DNA of 12,018 nucleotides, from assembly GCA_028704035.1 (NCBI GenBank), contig JAQVLS010000029.1, forward strand, positions 1 to 12,018. The letters are read 5' to 3'. The notes under the pieces are model-generated. The model made no database searches and had not been told where the DNA came from. It saw only the letters and a program-made list of their open reading frames with translations. The stretch comes from Desulfotomaculaceae bacterium. GTDB taxonomy: Bacteria; Bacillota; Desulfotomaculia; Desulfotomaculales; Pelotomaculaceae. The translations under genes and the position numbers were made by a program. How positions within the stretch are numbered: position 1 is the stretch's first letter; each line of letters starts with the position of its first letter. Of this stretch, positions 1-5,442 are shown piece by piece.

Positions 1-2
1 AG

Positions 3-752
3 ATGTCGGAAATACACGGGCTTTATCCAACCACCCAGCTTATAAATCTATATCTGGACACGAAATCTCATTCAAGGCAGGCGGCTCTGCCCCTTGCCGC
101 CATCCACGAGGGTGAGTTTGAATCGGCCAAACCCGGGCTACCAGCGGGCGGCACGGGCCGGTACCTGGCGGGTGAAGTCCCTGTGGCCGCTAAAAGTAAA
201 GTACAGTTCATCGGTACCGCCGTATTCCGGGAAGACAAACTGGTTGGGTTGCTGGACGGGCAAGATACAAGGTATTTCCTGATGCTGACCGGCAATTTCG
301 GGAGCGGGTACATGGGCATCAAAGATCCCCTCGATGAGTCAGGCAATATCGGCCTGCGGGTCCGGCAGGGGCAGAAACCTAAATACAGGACCAGCATTGA
401 TGAAGACGGTAACGTGGCTATAAACGTTGAGCTTTTTTTAGAGTCTGAAATAATTGCCGAAAACAGCGCCAACAACTTTGGACAGTTGGATCTTAAACCC
501 ATTCTGGAAGAAGCCTTTTCAAAACAAATTGAGCAGGGCTGCCATAACCTGATCAAGCGCACCCAGGACGAGTTACGTTCAGATGCTTTTGGTTTTGGTG
601 ATAAAGTAAAACACCTGTTTTTAACAGAACAGTCGTGGGAGGAGTACAAGTGGCTGGAATGTTACCCGGAAGCACAGGTGAATGTCAGTGTCCGTTCCAA
701 GATCAGGCGGACCGGCCTGCTGCTGAAAAGAATTCCCACCGCGAAGGAGTGA
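3..752 (+). CDS. Ger(x)C family spore germination protein, 3' part
   Basis: This is the C-terminal 249 residues of a GerAC-type (Ger(x)C) protein, the lipoprotein subunit of nutrient germinant receptors that acts on the outer face of the spore inner membrane. The family is usually about 370-400 residues. The visible part starts inside the N-terminal domain (around the G-[LI]-Y-P-T segment, residues 6-10) and contains the whole C-terminal Spore_GerAC domain, with the helix that follows the L-D-L-K-P-I-L-E-E segment and the late W-x-x-x-Y-P-E-A region. The frame is open to the window edge, so the ATG at 3 is probably internal, and the lipobox and N-terminus lie outside. A small membrane-protein gene follows 8 bases after the stop, as expected at the end of a ger operon. 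The family call is by overall resemblance. The germinant cannot be inferred. Confidence 0.87.
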   Translation: MSEIHGLYPTTQLINLYLDTKSHSRQAALPLAAIHEGEFESAKPGLPAGGTGRYLAGEVPVAAKSKVQFIGTAVFREDKLVGLLDGQDTRYFLMLTGNFGSGYMGIKDPLDESGNIGLRVRQGQKPKYRTSIDEDGNVAINVELFLESEIIAENSANNFGQLDLKPILEEAFSKQIEQGCHNLIKRTQDELRSDAFGFGDKVKHLFLTEQSWEEYKWLECYPEAQVNVSVRSKIRRTGLLLKRIPTAKE

Positions 753-760
753 CCTGAAAA

Positions 761-931
761 GTGAAATGGCTGATGCTTCTCCCCCCTCTCGCCGTTGCTT
801 ACTATACCTATACCTATGGCCGCTGGGCGCTGGGAAAGGGGAACAAGCGGGGCGGCATTGGGGTTTTTATCCTGGCTGCCTTTGTCCTGTCCATGTCTGT
901 GTACGGCATATTTTTCACTGCGCCTTACTAA
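761..931 (+). CDS. small two-helix membrane protein after gerC
   Basis: A 56-codon frame begins at GTG 761, just after the gerC stop. The ribosome site AAGGAG (744-749) lies inside the last gerC codons, with 11 bases to the start, which suggests translational coupling. The product has two hydrophobic segments: residues 3-16 (W-L-M-L-L-P-P-L-A-V-A-Y-Y-T) and 33-52 (I-G-V-F-I-L-A-A-F-V-L-S-M-S-V-Y-G-I-F-F). They are separated by a basic, glycine-rich turn (G-K-G-N-K-R-G-G, residues 25-32). This predicts a membrane hairpin with the charged loop in the cytoplasm. A strong terminator follows 5 bases after the stop, so this is the last gene of the operon. I do not recognise a named family. Its place suggests a role with the germinant receptor in the spore membrane, but that is inference. 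The GTG start and short length make it easy to miss. Confidence 0.72.
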   Translation: MKWLMLLPPLAVAYYTYTYGRWALGKGNKRGGIGVFILAAFVLSMSVYGIFFTAPY

Positions 932-935
932 GCAC

Positions 936-980
936 AAAACCATCCCTCTATCTCATATGAGACCGGGGGATGGTCTTTTT
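936..980 (+). terminator. intrinsic terminator of the ger operon
   Basis: Perfect 8-bp stem ACCATCCC (939-946) / GGGATGGT (967-974) followed by CTTTTT (975-980). The loop holds a 12-base palindrome (951-962) that can extend the fold. Read on the minus strand the same stem is followed by TTTGTG, so it may also stop the convergent minus-strand transcript weakly. Confidence 0.85.
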
Positions 981-1038
981 GTGTTGTTAACCTTATTGTT
1001 TACCGACATTCACCTCCTTTGTTTCTATTCTGGTCTGG

Positions 1039-1236
1039 TTATATTCTTTTATACTTTTCCTCATTAATAATCCGGTAAAAATCCATGACATTACTGTGGA
1101 AACCATCCATGCCGTCTTTAATATTTTTCACTGTCATCCGGGTTGTCTGGGCAACCGATTGTAAATTTTCCAAATGCTTATCCGCTTCAGGTATAATTGC
1201 CATTGAGATTATCAAAGGATAAAGCAAGCGTATCAT
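1039..1236 (-). CDS. small hypothetical protein, 65 aa
   Basis: A 65-residue frame with an ATG start preceded by an AGGGGTGG ribosome site about 6 bases upstream (around 1243-1250). Residues 3-15 are hydrophobic (R-L-L-Y-P-L-I-I-S-M-A-I-I), which could be a short membrane anchor or part of a signal. The rest is polar and predicted helical, ending in a charged tail (I-I-N-E-E-K-Y-K-R-I). There are no cysteines and no motif I can name. A possible sigma-A-like promoter lies upstream at 1282-1309, and a 9-codon frame overlaps the start (see findings). It converges on the ger operon terminator. The ribosome site and promoter argue for a real gene. The function is unknown. Confidence 0.5.
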   Translation of the reverse strand: MIRLLYPLIISMAIIPEADKHLENLQSVAQTTRMTVKNIKDGMDGFHSNVMDFYRIINEEKYKRI

Positions 1237-1281
1237 TTTTTGCCACCCCTTCTATGCATGGTAATGTCTTAAATCTCCTTC

Positions 1282-1309
1282 TTTATAAGTTATGTTCTAC
1301 AACCGGCAA
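1282..1309 (-). promoter_or_regulatory. possible promoter for the 65-aa gene
   Basis: Minus-strand TTGCCG (1309-1304), a 16-base spacer and TATAAA (1287-1282) resemble a sigma-A promoter. The transcript would start near 1275, about 40 bases before the ATG at 1236. The match is only moderate. Confidence 0.4.
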
Positions 1310-1598
1310 AGGTAACCAAAGACAAAATTTTAATGCGTAAAATTTACAGCATCATAGATCAGGGTATTTATTTACCCGTATTACAGCCGCTGTCAATGTT
1401 ATTTAATTCACCGGCTCTCTCGATCAACTGCGGGCTGCAAATAATTAAAAATGTCACTGGTCAGGTGAAAAACCGTATTCAATTTTTTACTGTCAACCCG
1501 CACATAATATCCGAATAAATATCAAAAAATTCCCTGCTTCTACCATTGCCCTTTTGCTAAAAGCTGTGATATATGTATTTAAGGGTAGAAAATGTTTT
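1310..1598. other. AT-rich intergenic stretch, no supported gene
   Basis: The stretch between the divergent small minus-strand gene and the amidohydrolase is AT-rich. A 61-codon plus-strand frame (1333-1518) lies here but has no ribosome site and no recognisable sequence. Weak promoter-like elements for the amidohydrolase can be drawn (TTGCTA around 1554, TATTTA around 1576), but they are not convincing. Confidence 0.5.
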
Positions 1599-1616
1599 AT
1601 GAAAAGGAAAAGGCAC

Positions 1617-2420
1617 ATGATTATTGACGCGCACACACACATTTACCCCGACCACGTGGCGGGAAAAGCAGTAAGCACAATTTTGGGAAATACCAATGGA
1701 CAAGTAGACGCACATACAGACGGTACCTTTGCAAATTTACTTTCCTCTATGGAAACGGCAGAGATCGACCTGTCTATCGTGCTGACTGTCGCTACATCGC
1801 CTTTACAGGGCTTGGGCATACTCAAATGGCTGAACCAGATAATTGAGAGTACCCCGCGGATAATTTACTTCGGTTCGGTCCACCCCGATGACTCAAATAA
1901 TAAAAATATTATTCGCGAAATGGCAGGAATGGGATTACAGGGTCTTAAATTTCACCCGGCTTATCAGGGTTTCCCGGCTGACGCCGCAGAAGCTTATAAA
2001 GTTTATGAAGAGGCCGTTAGAAATGATTTAATACTGTATTTTCATTCGGGTTTCGATATGAGCATGCCGGATTCAGATTTCGCGTCAATTGACCGGTTCG
2101 CCAGGGTACTGAGAGATTTCACAGGCGCAAAAATAATAATGGCCCATGCGGGTGGAGACGGCGAGTGGGATAAAGTGCTAAATTTGTACGGGGATAAAAA
2201 ATGTTATTACGACACATCATTCGTACTGAAAAAAATGGTGCAGGACGAGAACGCCATAGCACTGTACAGGGAAAATGAAGATAATTTCATCTTCGGTACG
2301 GACAGCCCCTGGCGGGATCAAAAAAAATACGTAGACTTTCTTCGGAAGACGGATTTTTTTACCCAGGAACAGAAAGACAAGCTCTTTTATAAAAACATAT
2401 TGAAATTAATTAAAATTTAA
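1617..2420 (+). CDS. amidohydrolase_2-type metal-dependent hydrolase
   Basis: A 267-residue protein of the amidohydrolase_2 family (TIM-barrel metal-dependent hydrolases and decarboxylases). The family's metal and active-site marks are present: D-A-H-T-H at residues 4-8 (H6 and H8, strand 1), G-L-K-F-H-P near 109-114, H143 in Y-F-H-S-G, H177 in M-A-H-A-G-G and D229 in G-T-D-S-P-W. The length is normal for a compact member, and no signal peptide is seen, so it should be cytoplasmic. I chose the ATG at 1617 because family members typically begin M-I-I-D-A-H-T-H and AAAAGGA (1602-1608) sits 8 bases upstream. The in-frame ATG at 1599 (adding M-K-R-K-R-H) is the alternative. The gene stands alone, with no operon partner to point to a substrate, so none is assigned. 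Confidence 0.87.
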   Translation: MIIDAHTHIYPDHVAGKAVSTILGNTNGQVDAHTDGTFANLLSSMETAEIDLSIVLTVATSPLQGLGILKWLNQIIESTPRIIYFGSVHPDDSNNKNIIREMAGMGLQGLKFHPAYQGFPADAAEAYKVYEEAVRNDLILYFHSGFDMSMPDSDFASIDRFARVLRDFTGAKIIMAHAGGDGEWDKVLNLYGDKKCYYDTSFVLKKMVQDENAIALYRENEDNFIFGTDSPWRDQKKYVDFLRKTDFFTQEQKDKLFYKNILKLIKI

Positions 2421-2429
2421 TGCTGCAGT

Positions 2430-2684
2430 TTAGTCCAGCCTTTTTATCTTAACTACATACTCTTTTATATCACCATCTGCAAATTCTTCATCTGCAACAT
2501 TACCTTTTTCATCATTTTTTTCTTCTTCTCCATTTTCATCATCGTCGTCGTCCTCATCCACGTCCGCCCATAAGGCGAGCATCGCCGAGACTACGGCACA
2601 TTCATTAATATAATTGTCCCACCAGGCACATTGTTCCTTTCTGCAATCGGCTTTAGCTACCGGACAAAATTTGGTTCCTTCCAT
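2430..2684 (-). CDS. small Cys-containing protein with an acidic tail
   Basis: An 84-residue protein of unknown function. The N-terminal third has four cysteines spaced C7-x6-C14-x4-C19-x9-C29, with the pattern F-C-P-V-A-K-A-D-C-R and E-Q-C-A-W-W. This could bind a metal or iron-sulfur cluster. Residues 46-67 are almost entirely acidic, including D-E-D-D-D-D-D-E, and a short mixed tail ends in K-I-K-R-L-D. I placed the start at ATG 2684 because the only ribosome site, AAAGGA (2702-2697), directly abuts the other in-frame ATG at 2696. Spacing to 2684 is about 12 bases. The gene converges on the amidohydrolase (9-base gap). Similar Cys/Trp-Trp small proteins seem familiar from Peptococcaceae, but I cannot name a family. 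Confidence 0.68.
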   Translation of the reverse strand: MEGTKFCPVAKADCRKEQCAWWDNYINECAVVSAMLALWADVDEDDDDDENGEEEKNDEKGNVADEEFADGDIKEYVVKIKRLD

Positions 2685-2792
2685 TTTTATAACCATTCCT
2701 TTCGCTCAGGGCACAACTATTCAATAGTCTCATGTTTTCGCCCATATCCATAAATATCCTGCCTGATACCGGGCCTATTAGTAACATAAACA

Positions 2793-2822
2793 AGAAACCT
2801 TCCTCCAAAGAGGAAGGTTTCT
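2793..2822 (-). terminator. strong hairpin terminator ending the tandem RNA block
   Basis: A perfect 13-bp stem (2793-2805 with 2810-2822) around a 4-base loop. On the minus strand the stem is followed by TGTTTATG, a fair U-rich tail. On the plus strand it is followed by ATCTTAAG, which is not U-rich, so minus is the likely orientation. It would end transcripts coming from the repeat block and rarA. Confidence 0.65.
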
Positions 2823-3185
2823 ATCTTAAGAGCCCGTAATGACCTACGCTCCAGCCATTATGCATCCCTACGCAGCCTACGACATTCTTTCGACTGTCAT
2901 AGACCATTTACGGAACCCATAATGACCTTTGCTCGACTATCATGGATATCTAGGAAGCCTACAGCAATCTTTCGACTGTTACAGACCTCAGGCTAAAGAA
3001 AATCAGCATCCGACACCCATGATAATCTTAGCTCGACCAATAGATATCCCTTACGCCCCCTACAGCAATCGTTCGGACTGCTGCAGAACCTGCCGAAACA
3101 CCTACCAGTCCACCCGCCGACTATTATACAGAGCCATTTGAACCTATAACAGTCTAGGCCATTACGCACCCTAGTGATAATATTT
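2823..3185 (-). ncRNA. tandem structured RNA of four diverged units, family unknown
   Basis: This noncoding block between rarA and the hairpin at 2793-2822 consists of repeated units beginning (plus coordinates) near 2833, 2916, 3016 and 3101, so 83, 100 and 85 bases apart. Each unit has a conserved CCCATAATGACC-like segment, and three have a CCTACAGCAATCTTTCGACTG-like segment. Read on the minus strand, that second segment folds into an 11-bp stem: 2877-2902 and 2959-2984 with GAAA loops, and 3060-3086 with a CGAAC loop. Paired bases change together between copies, and several pairs are G-U only in the minus-strand RNA (they would be A-C mismatches on plus), which fixes the strand. The fourth unit lacks this hairpin but keeps the other half. 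A further stem, CCGUAA (2913-2908) with UUACGG (2839-2834), can close the last unit. No promoter stands out, so it may be the 3' part of the rarA transcript. I cannot match it to a known RNA family. Confidence 0.6.
2833..3180. repeat. four diverged 83-100 bp direct repeats
   Basis: Direct repeats starting near 2833, 2916, 3016 and 3101. The first three are clear: compare 2876-2905, 2958-2987 and 3059-3090, and also 2833-2845, 2916-2928 and 3016-3028. The fourth is degenerate. The units differ mostly at paired positions of the hairpin described under the RNA entry, so the repeats look old and held together by structure rather than recently amplified. They are not a CRISPR array: the repeats are too long and imperfect, and there are no spacers. 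Confidence 0.75.
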
Positions 3186-3215
3186 TGCCCGGTTAAATAG
3201 ATTTAATTCAACAAA

Positions 3216-4529
3216 CTAAAAAGTTTTTTTATCAATTTTTCTTTTTATTTCCGCCTCAAAGCCTCTGCCGGAAGGATCATAAAATGTTTTACCGGCCATG
3301 TTATCCGGCAGGTAGGCCTGCTTGATAAAAGCATCCGGATAATCATGCGGGTATTTATAGCCCCGGCCGGCTCCCAGTTCTGCCGCTCCTTTATAGCCGG
3401 TTCCCCTTAAATGAGGCGGCACCGGTTCCGTTCTTTCTTTTTCAACGGCTGACATAGCCGCGTCGATGCCTCTGATCACCGCATTGCTTTTGGGAGCGAC
3501 CGCAATATAGAGAGCAGCTTCGGCCAGTATGATCCGGGCTTCGGGCATGCCGATCCTTTCTACTGCCTGGGCGGCGGCGGCAGCCACTACTAGCGCCTGC
3601 GGGTCTGCCAGGCCGACGTCCTCAGCCGCGTGGATCATAATCCGACGGCTGATAAACGCGGGATCTTCCCCGGCATACAGCATCCTGGCCAACCAGTAAA
3701 GGGCGGCATGCGGATCGGAACCCCGCATACTTTTGATAAATGCGGATATCACGTCATAATGTTCATCCGCCCGATCATACTTGAGAACCCGCTTCTGAAC
3801 AGCTTCTTCCACGACTGTCAGCGATATAAGCCTCTTTCCTGCAGCATCCGGCGGAGCGGTAAGAACAGCCAGCTCAAGGGCGTTCAAAGCAGCCCTGGCA
3901 TCACCGTTGGCAACGTCGGCAAGATGTTCCAGCGCTTCCGGGGAAAATTCGGACTGAAAGCTTCCCAAACCTTTTTCCTCGTCCCCCAGCGCTCTTAAAA
4001 GTATCTTTAGCAGGGCTTCCCGGGACAGAAGCTCAAAGCGGTAAAGCTGCGAACGGGAAAGCAGCGGGCGGTTTATAGTAAACATGGGGTTTTCCGTAGT
4101 AGAGCCGATCAGAGTAATCAGGCCGTTTTCCACAAAAGGCAGCAGAGCATCTTGCTGAGCCTTATTAAAGCGGTGAATCTCATCAATGAAAAGGATTGTT
4201 TTTTCGTCATAAAGAGAACGGCTTCCCCTGGCTTCTTCTACCACCCGCCTGATATCAGCAACGCCGGCCATCACGGCATTTATCGTTTCAAACCGGGATT
4301 TAGTCATGCCGGCTATTATTCTGGCCAGTGTGGTTTTACCGGTGCCGGGCGGCCCAAAAAAAATAACTGATTGCAGATTGTCCGCTTCTATCGATTTTCT
4401 GAGCAGCGTTCCGCCGCCTACAACCCCGGCCTGTCCGGCAAATTCATCCAGGGTTTGCGGCCTCATCCGCAAAGCTAGCGGCGCGGTTTTCACTATTTTT
4501 TTCTCCATAGCTTGCTCAAACAAATTCAC
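3216..4529 (-). CDS. rarA: replication-associated recombination protein RarA (MgsA)
   Basis: RarA is a homotetrameric AAA+ ATPase related to clamp-loader and RuvB ATPases that acts at stalled replication forks. The 437-residue product has Walker A G-P-P-G-T-G-K-T (about 59-66), Walker B L-F-I-D-E-I-H-R (112-119), a sensor region with S-T-T-E-N-P, and the family's C-terminal tetramerisation part ending with the typical Y-K-Y-P-H-D-Y-P and Q-A-Y-L-P-D segments. Length is normal. I chose GTG 4529: AGGAGG sits 7 bases before it, while the first GTG (4535) is only one base from that site. It lies after a thioredoxin terminator, and no clear promoter is seen in the 50-base gap, so some read-through is possible. 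In Bacillus and many Clostridia rarA also lies near aspS and 6S RNA. Confidence 0.95.
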   Translation of the reverse strand: MNLFEQAMEKKIVKTAPLALRMRPQTLDEFAGQAGVVGGGTLLRKSIEADNLQSVIFFGPPGTGKTTLARIIAGMTKSRFETINAVMAGVADIRRVVEEARGSRSLYDEKTILFIDEIHRFNKAQQDALLPFVENGLITLIGSTTENPMFTINRPLLSRSQLYRFELLSREALLKILLRALGDEEKGLGSFQSEFSPEALEHLADVANGDARAALNALELAVLTAPPDAAGKRLISLTVVEEAVQKRVLKYDRADEHYDVISAFIKSMRGSDPHAALYWLARMLYAGEDPAFISRRIMIHAAEDVGLADPQALVVAAAAAQAVERIGMPEARIILAEAALYIAVAPKSNAVIRGIDAAMSAVEKERTEPVPPHLRGTGYKGAAELGAGRGYKYPHDYPDAFIKQAYLPDNMAGKTFYDPSGRGFEAEIKRKIDKKTF

Positions 4530-4579
4530 CGGCACACCTCCTATTTAAGGGTCTTTGGGATTCCCCCGCTCCGGCGCGT

Positions 4580-4607
4580 AAAAAAAAGCACGTGTAAACG
4601 CGCTTTT
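4580..4607 (-). terminator. intrinsic terminator of the thioredoxin gene
   Basis: On the minus strand AAAAGCGCG (4607-4599) pairs with CGTGCTTTT (4592-4584) around a 6-base loop, with one G-U pair, and runs directly into eight U's. It starts 11 bases after the thioredoxin stop. Confidence 0.88.
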
Positions 4608-4618
4608 CCCATACTGTC

Positions 4619-4948
4619 CTACAAATAATTAGTTATGAAACTGCTTAGTTCATCTTTAGTTTTATAACCGATAGAACGGTCCAATTCCTCACCGTCCTTA
4701 AACAGCACTATTGTAGGTATGCTTATAACGCCAAAAGCAGACGGCATGGCCTGGTTGGCGTCAACGTTCAGTTTGCCCACCATAATTTTACCATCAAACT
4801 GCTCGGCTATTTCTTCAATAACAGGGGCAATCATTTTACAGGGACCGCACCAATCCGCCCAAAAATCAACCAGGACCGGTACTTTCGCTTCGCCCATAAC
4901 CTGTTTAAAATTGTCGTCGTTAATTTCAATTACCTTTTTGCCGGCCAA
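4619..4948 (-). CDS. trxA: thioredoxin
   Basis: A cytoplasmic thiol-disulfide reductant, normally kept reduced by thioredoxin reductase. The active site W-C-G-P-C is at residues 33-37, the conserved cis-proline is P78 in S-I-P-T-I, and the buried aspartate is D28 in V-D-F-W. Counted from the TTG start at 4948 the protein has 109 residues, the usual thioredoxin length, and begins M-A-G-K-K-V-I-E-I. AAAGGGGA (4963-4956) lies 7 bases before that TTG. The ATG at 4966 would add six residues but has no ribosome site of its own, and that ribosome site would lie inside the gene, so I prefer TTG. The gene is its own transcription unit, with a near-consensus promoter at 5043-5072 and a terminator at 4580-4607. 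Confidence 0.93.
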   Translation of the reverse strand: MAGKKVIEINDDNFKQVMGEAKVPVLVDFWADWCGPCKMIAPVIEEIAEQFDGKIMVGKLNVDANQAMPSAFGVISIPTIVLFKDGEELDRSIGYKTKDELSSFITNYL

Positions 4949-5042
4949 AAAACTATCCCCTTTCATGTTTATTTATTTTTGGTTGTCCATTTATGTATTA
5001 ACATAAGGCAATTTTAGGAAAATAAACTAATATTACAAACAA

Positions 5043-5072
5043 ATTATAATCTCCTTTAAAACCCTTTGTCAA
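5043..5072 (-). promoter_or_regulatory. sigma-A promoter of the thioredoxin gene
   Basis: Minus-strand TTGACA (5072-5067), an 18-base spacer and TATAAT (5048-5043). Both hexamers are perfect consensus. The start should be near 5036, giving a leader of nearly 90 bases that is AT-rich and contains one small stem, TTATGT/ACATAA (4991-5006). Confidence 0.8.
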
Positions 5073-5114
5073 TGTAATAAAAGTTTACTGAGTTTCGTTA
5101 TCTATGTCATCCTG

Positions 5115-5162
5115 AAAAAACTAAAGGTTTTCAGTTTAGCGCCAATAAAAACACTGAAAACC
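5115..5162 (-). terminator. terminator downstream of 6S RNA
   Basis: On the minus strand GGTTTTCAGT (5162-5153) pairs perfectly with ACTGAAAACC (5135-5126) across a 17-base loop, followed by TTTAG and a run of six T's (5120-5115). It lies about 15-20 bases after the folded end of the 6S RNA. Confidence 0.7.
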
Positions 5163-5175
5163 ATTGCCGATTAGG

Positions 5176-5367
5176 CTTATTAAGACCCCACAATGCCGTG
5201 CCCACCAAAAGTTTGAACCTGCTCTCACAGGTGGGTGCCCGCCTGGGTGATTTATGTTTCCTCAATAAAGAGGCGTGCAAGCCACATCCAGAGTCGAAGC
5301 TCCCTTTTCTAAGGTGTTGGAACAAAACTTCAGGGCAGACCACGCACACAGCAGGGCGTTTATTACT
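5176..5367 (-). ncRNA. ssrS: 6S RNA (RNA polymerase holoenzyme regulator)
   Basis: 6S RNA mimics an open promoter and binds the housekeeping sigma holoenzyme in stationary phase. The minus strand folds into the 6S shape. The closing stem pairs CCCTGCTGTGTGCGTG (5356-5341) with CACGGCATTGTGGGG (5199-5185). A central bubble is opposed by GTTCCAACACCTTAG and ACATAAATCACCCAGG, and the long terminal arm is CCCACC...GGTGGG with inner hairpin ACCTG/CAGGT (5229-5215 region). The GGGAGCTTCGACT and GGATGTGGC stretches look like those of clostridial 6S RNAs. UUAAG (5370-5366) can also pair with CUUAA (5184-5180), which frames an RNA of about 190 nt. The place, directly after aspS and near rarA, matches bsrA in Bacillus. 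The ends are estimates. Confidence 0.85.
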
Positions 5368-5373
5368 TAATTT

Positions 5374-5402
5374 ATGTTACCACAACGAAACGATTTTTAC
5401 AA
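5374..5402 (-). promoter_or_regulatory. probable promoter of 6S RNA
   Basis: Minus-strand TTGTAA (5402-5397), a 17-base spacer and TAACAT (5379-5374). Start predicted near 5367, at the base of the 6S closing stem. Matches are moderate (4 of 6 in each box). Confidence 0.5.
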
Positions 5403-5442
5403 GTGCGCGCCGCTGACTTCTACAGCCATGTTAATGACCAGA

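Noticed and set aside
1333..1518. Plus-strand 61-codon frame upstream of the amidohydrolase
   Set aside because: It has no ribosome site, an AT-rich base composition and no recognisable sequence.
2877..2984. Tandem c-di-GMP (GEMM) riboswitch, because of the TCGAAAGA hairpin
   Set aside because: The rest of the GEMM core (for example the GCAAAGCC-type junction) is missing, and there is no downstream gene on the same strand within reach of the terminator.
2929..3141. Plus-strand 70-codon frame inside the repeat block
   Set aside because: It crosses the repeats without respecting their period, has no ribosome site, and the block is better explained as structured RNA on the other strand.
2833..3180. 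CRISPR array
   Set aside because: Units are 83-100 bases long, imperfect and continuous, without unique spacers, and no cas genes are near.
4966..4966. ATG 4966 as thioredoxin start
   Set aside because: It has no ribosome site. The good ribosome site lies just after it and points to TTG 4948, which also gives the normal length.
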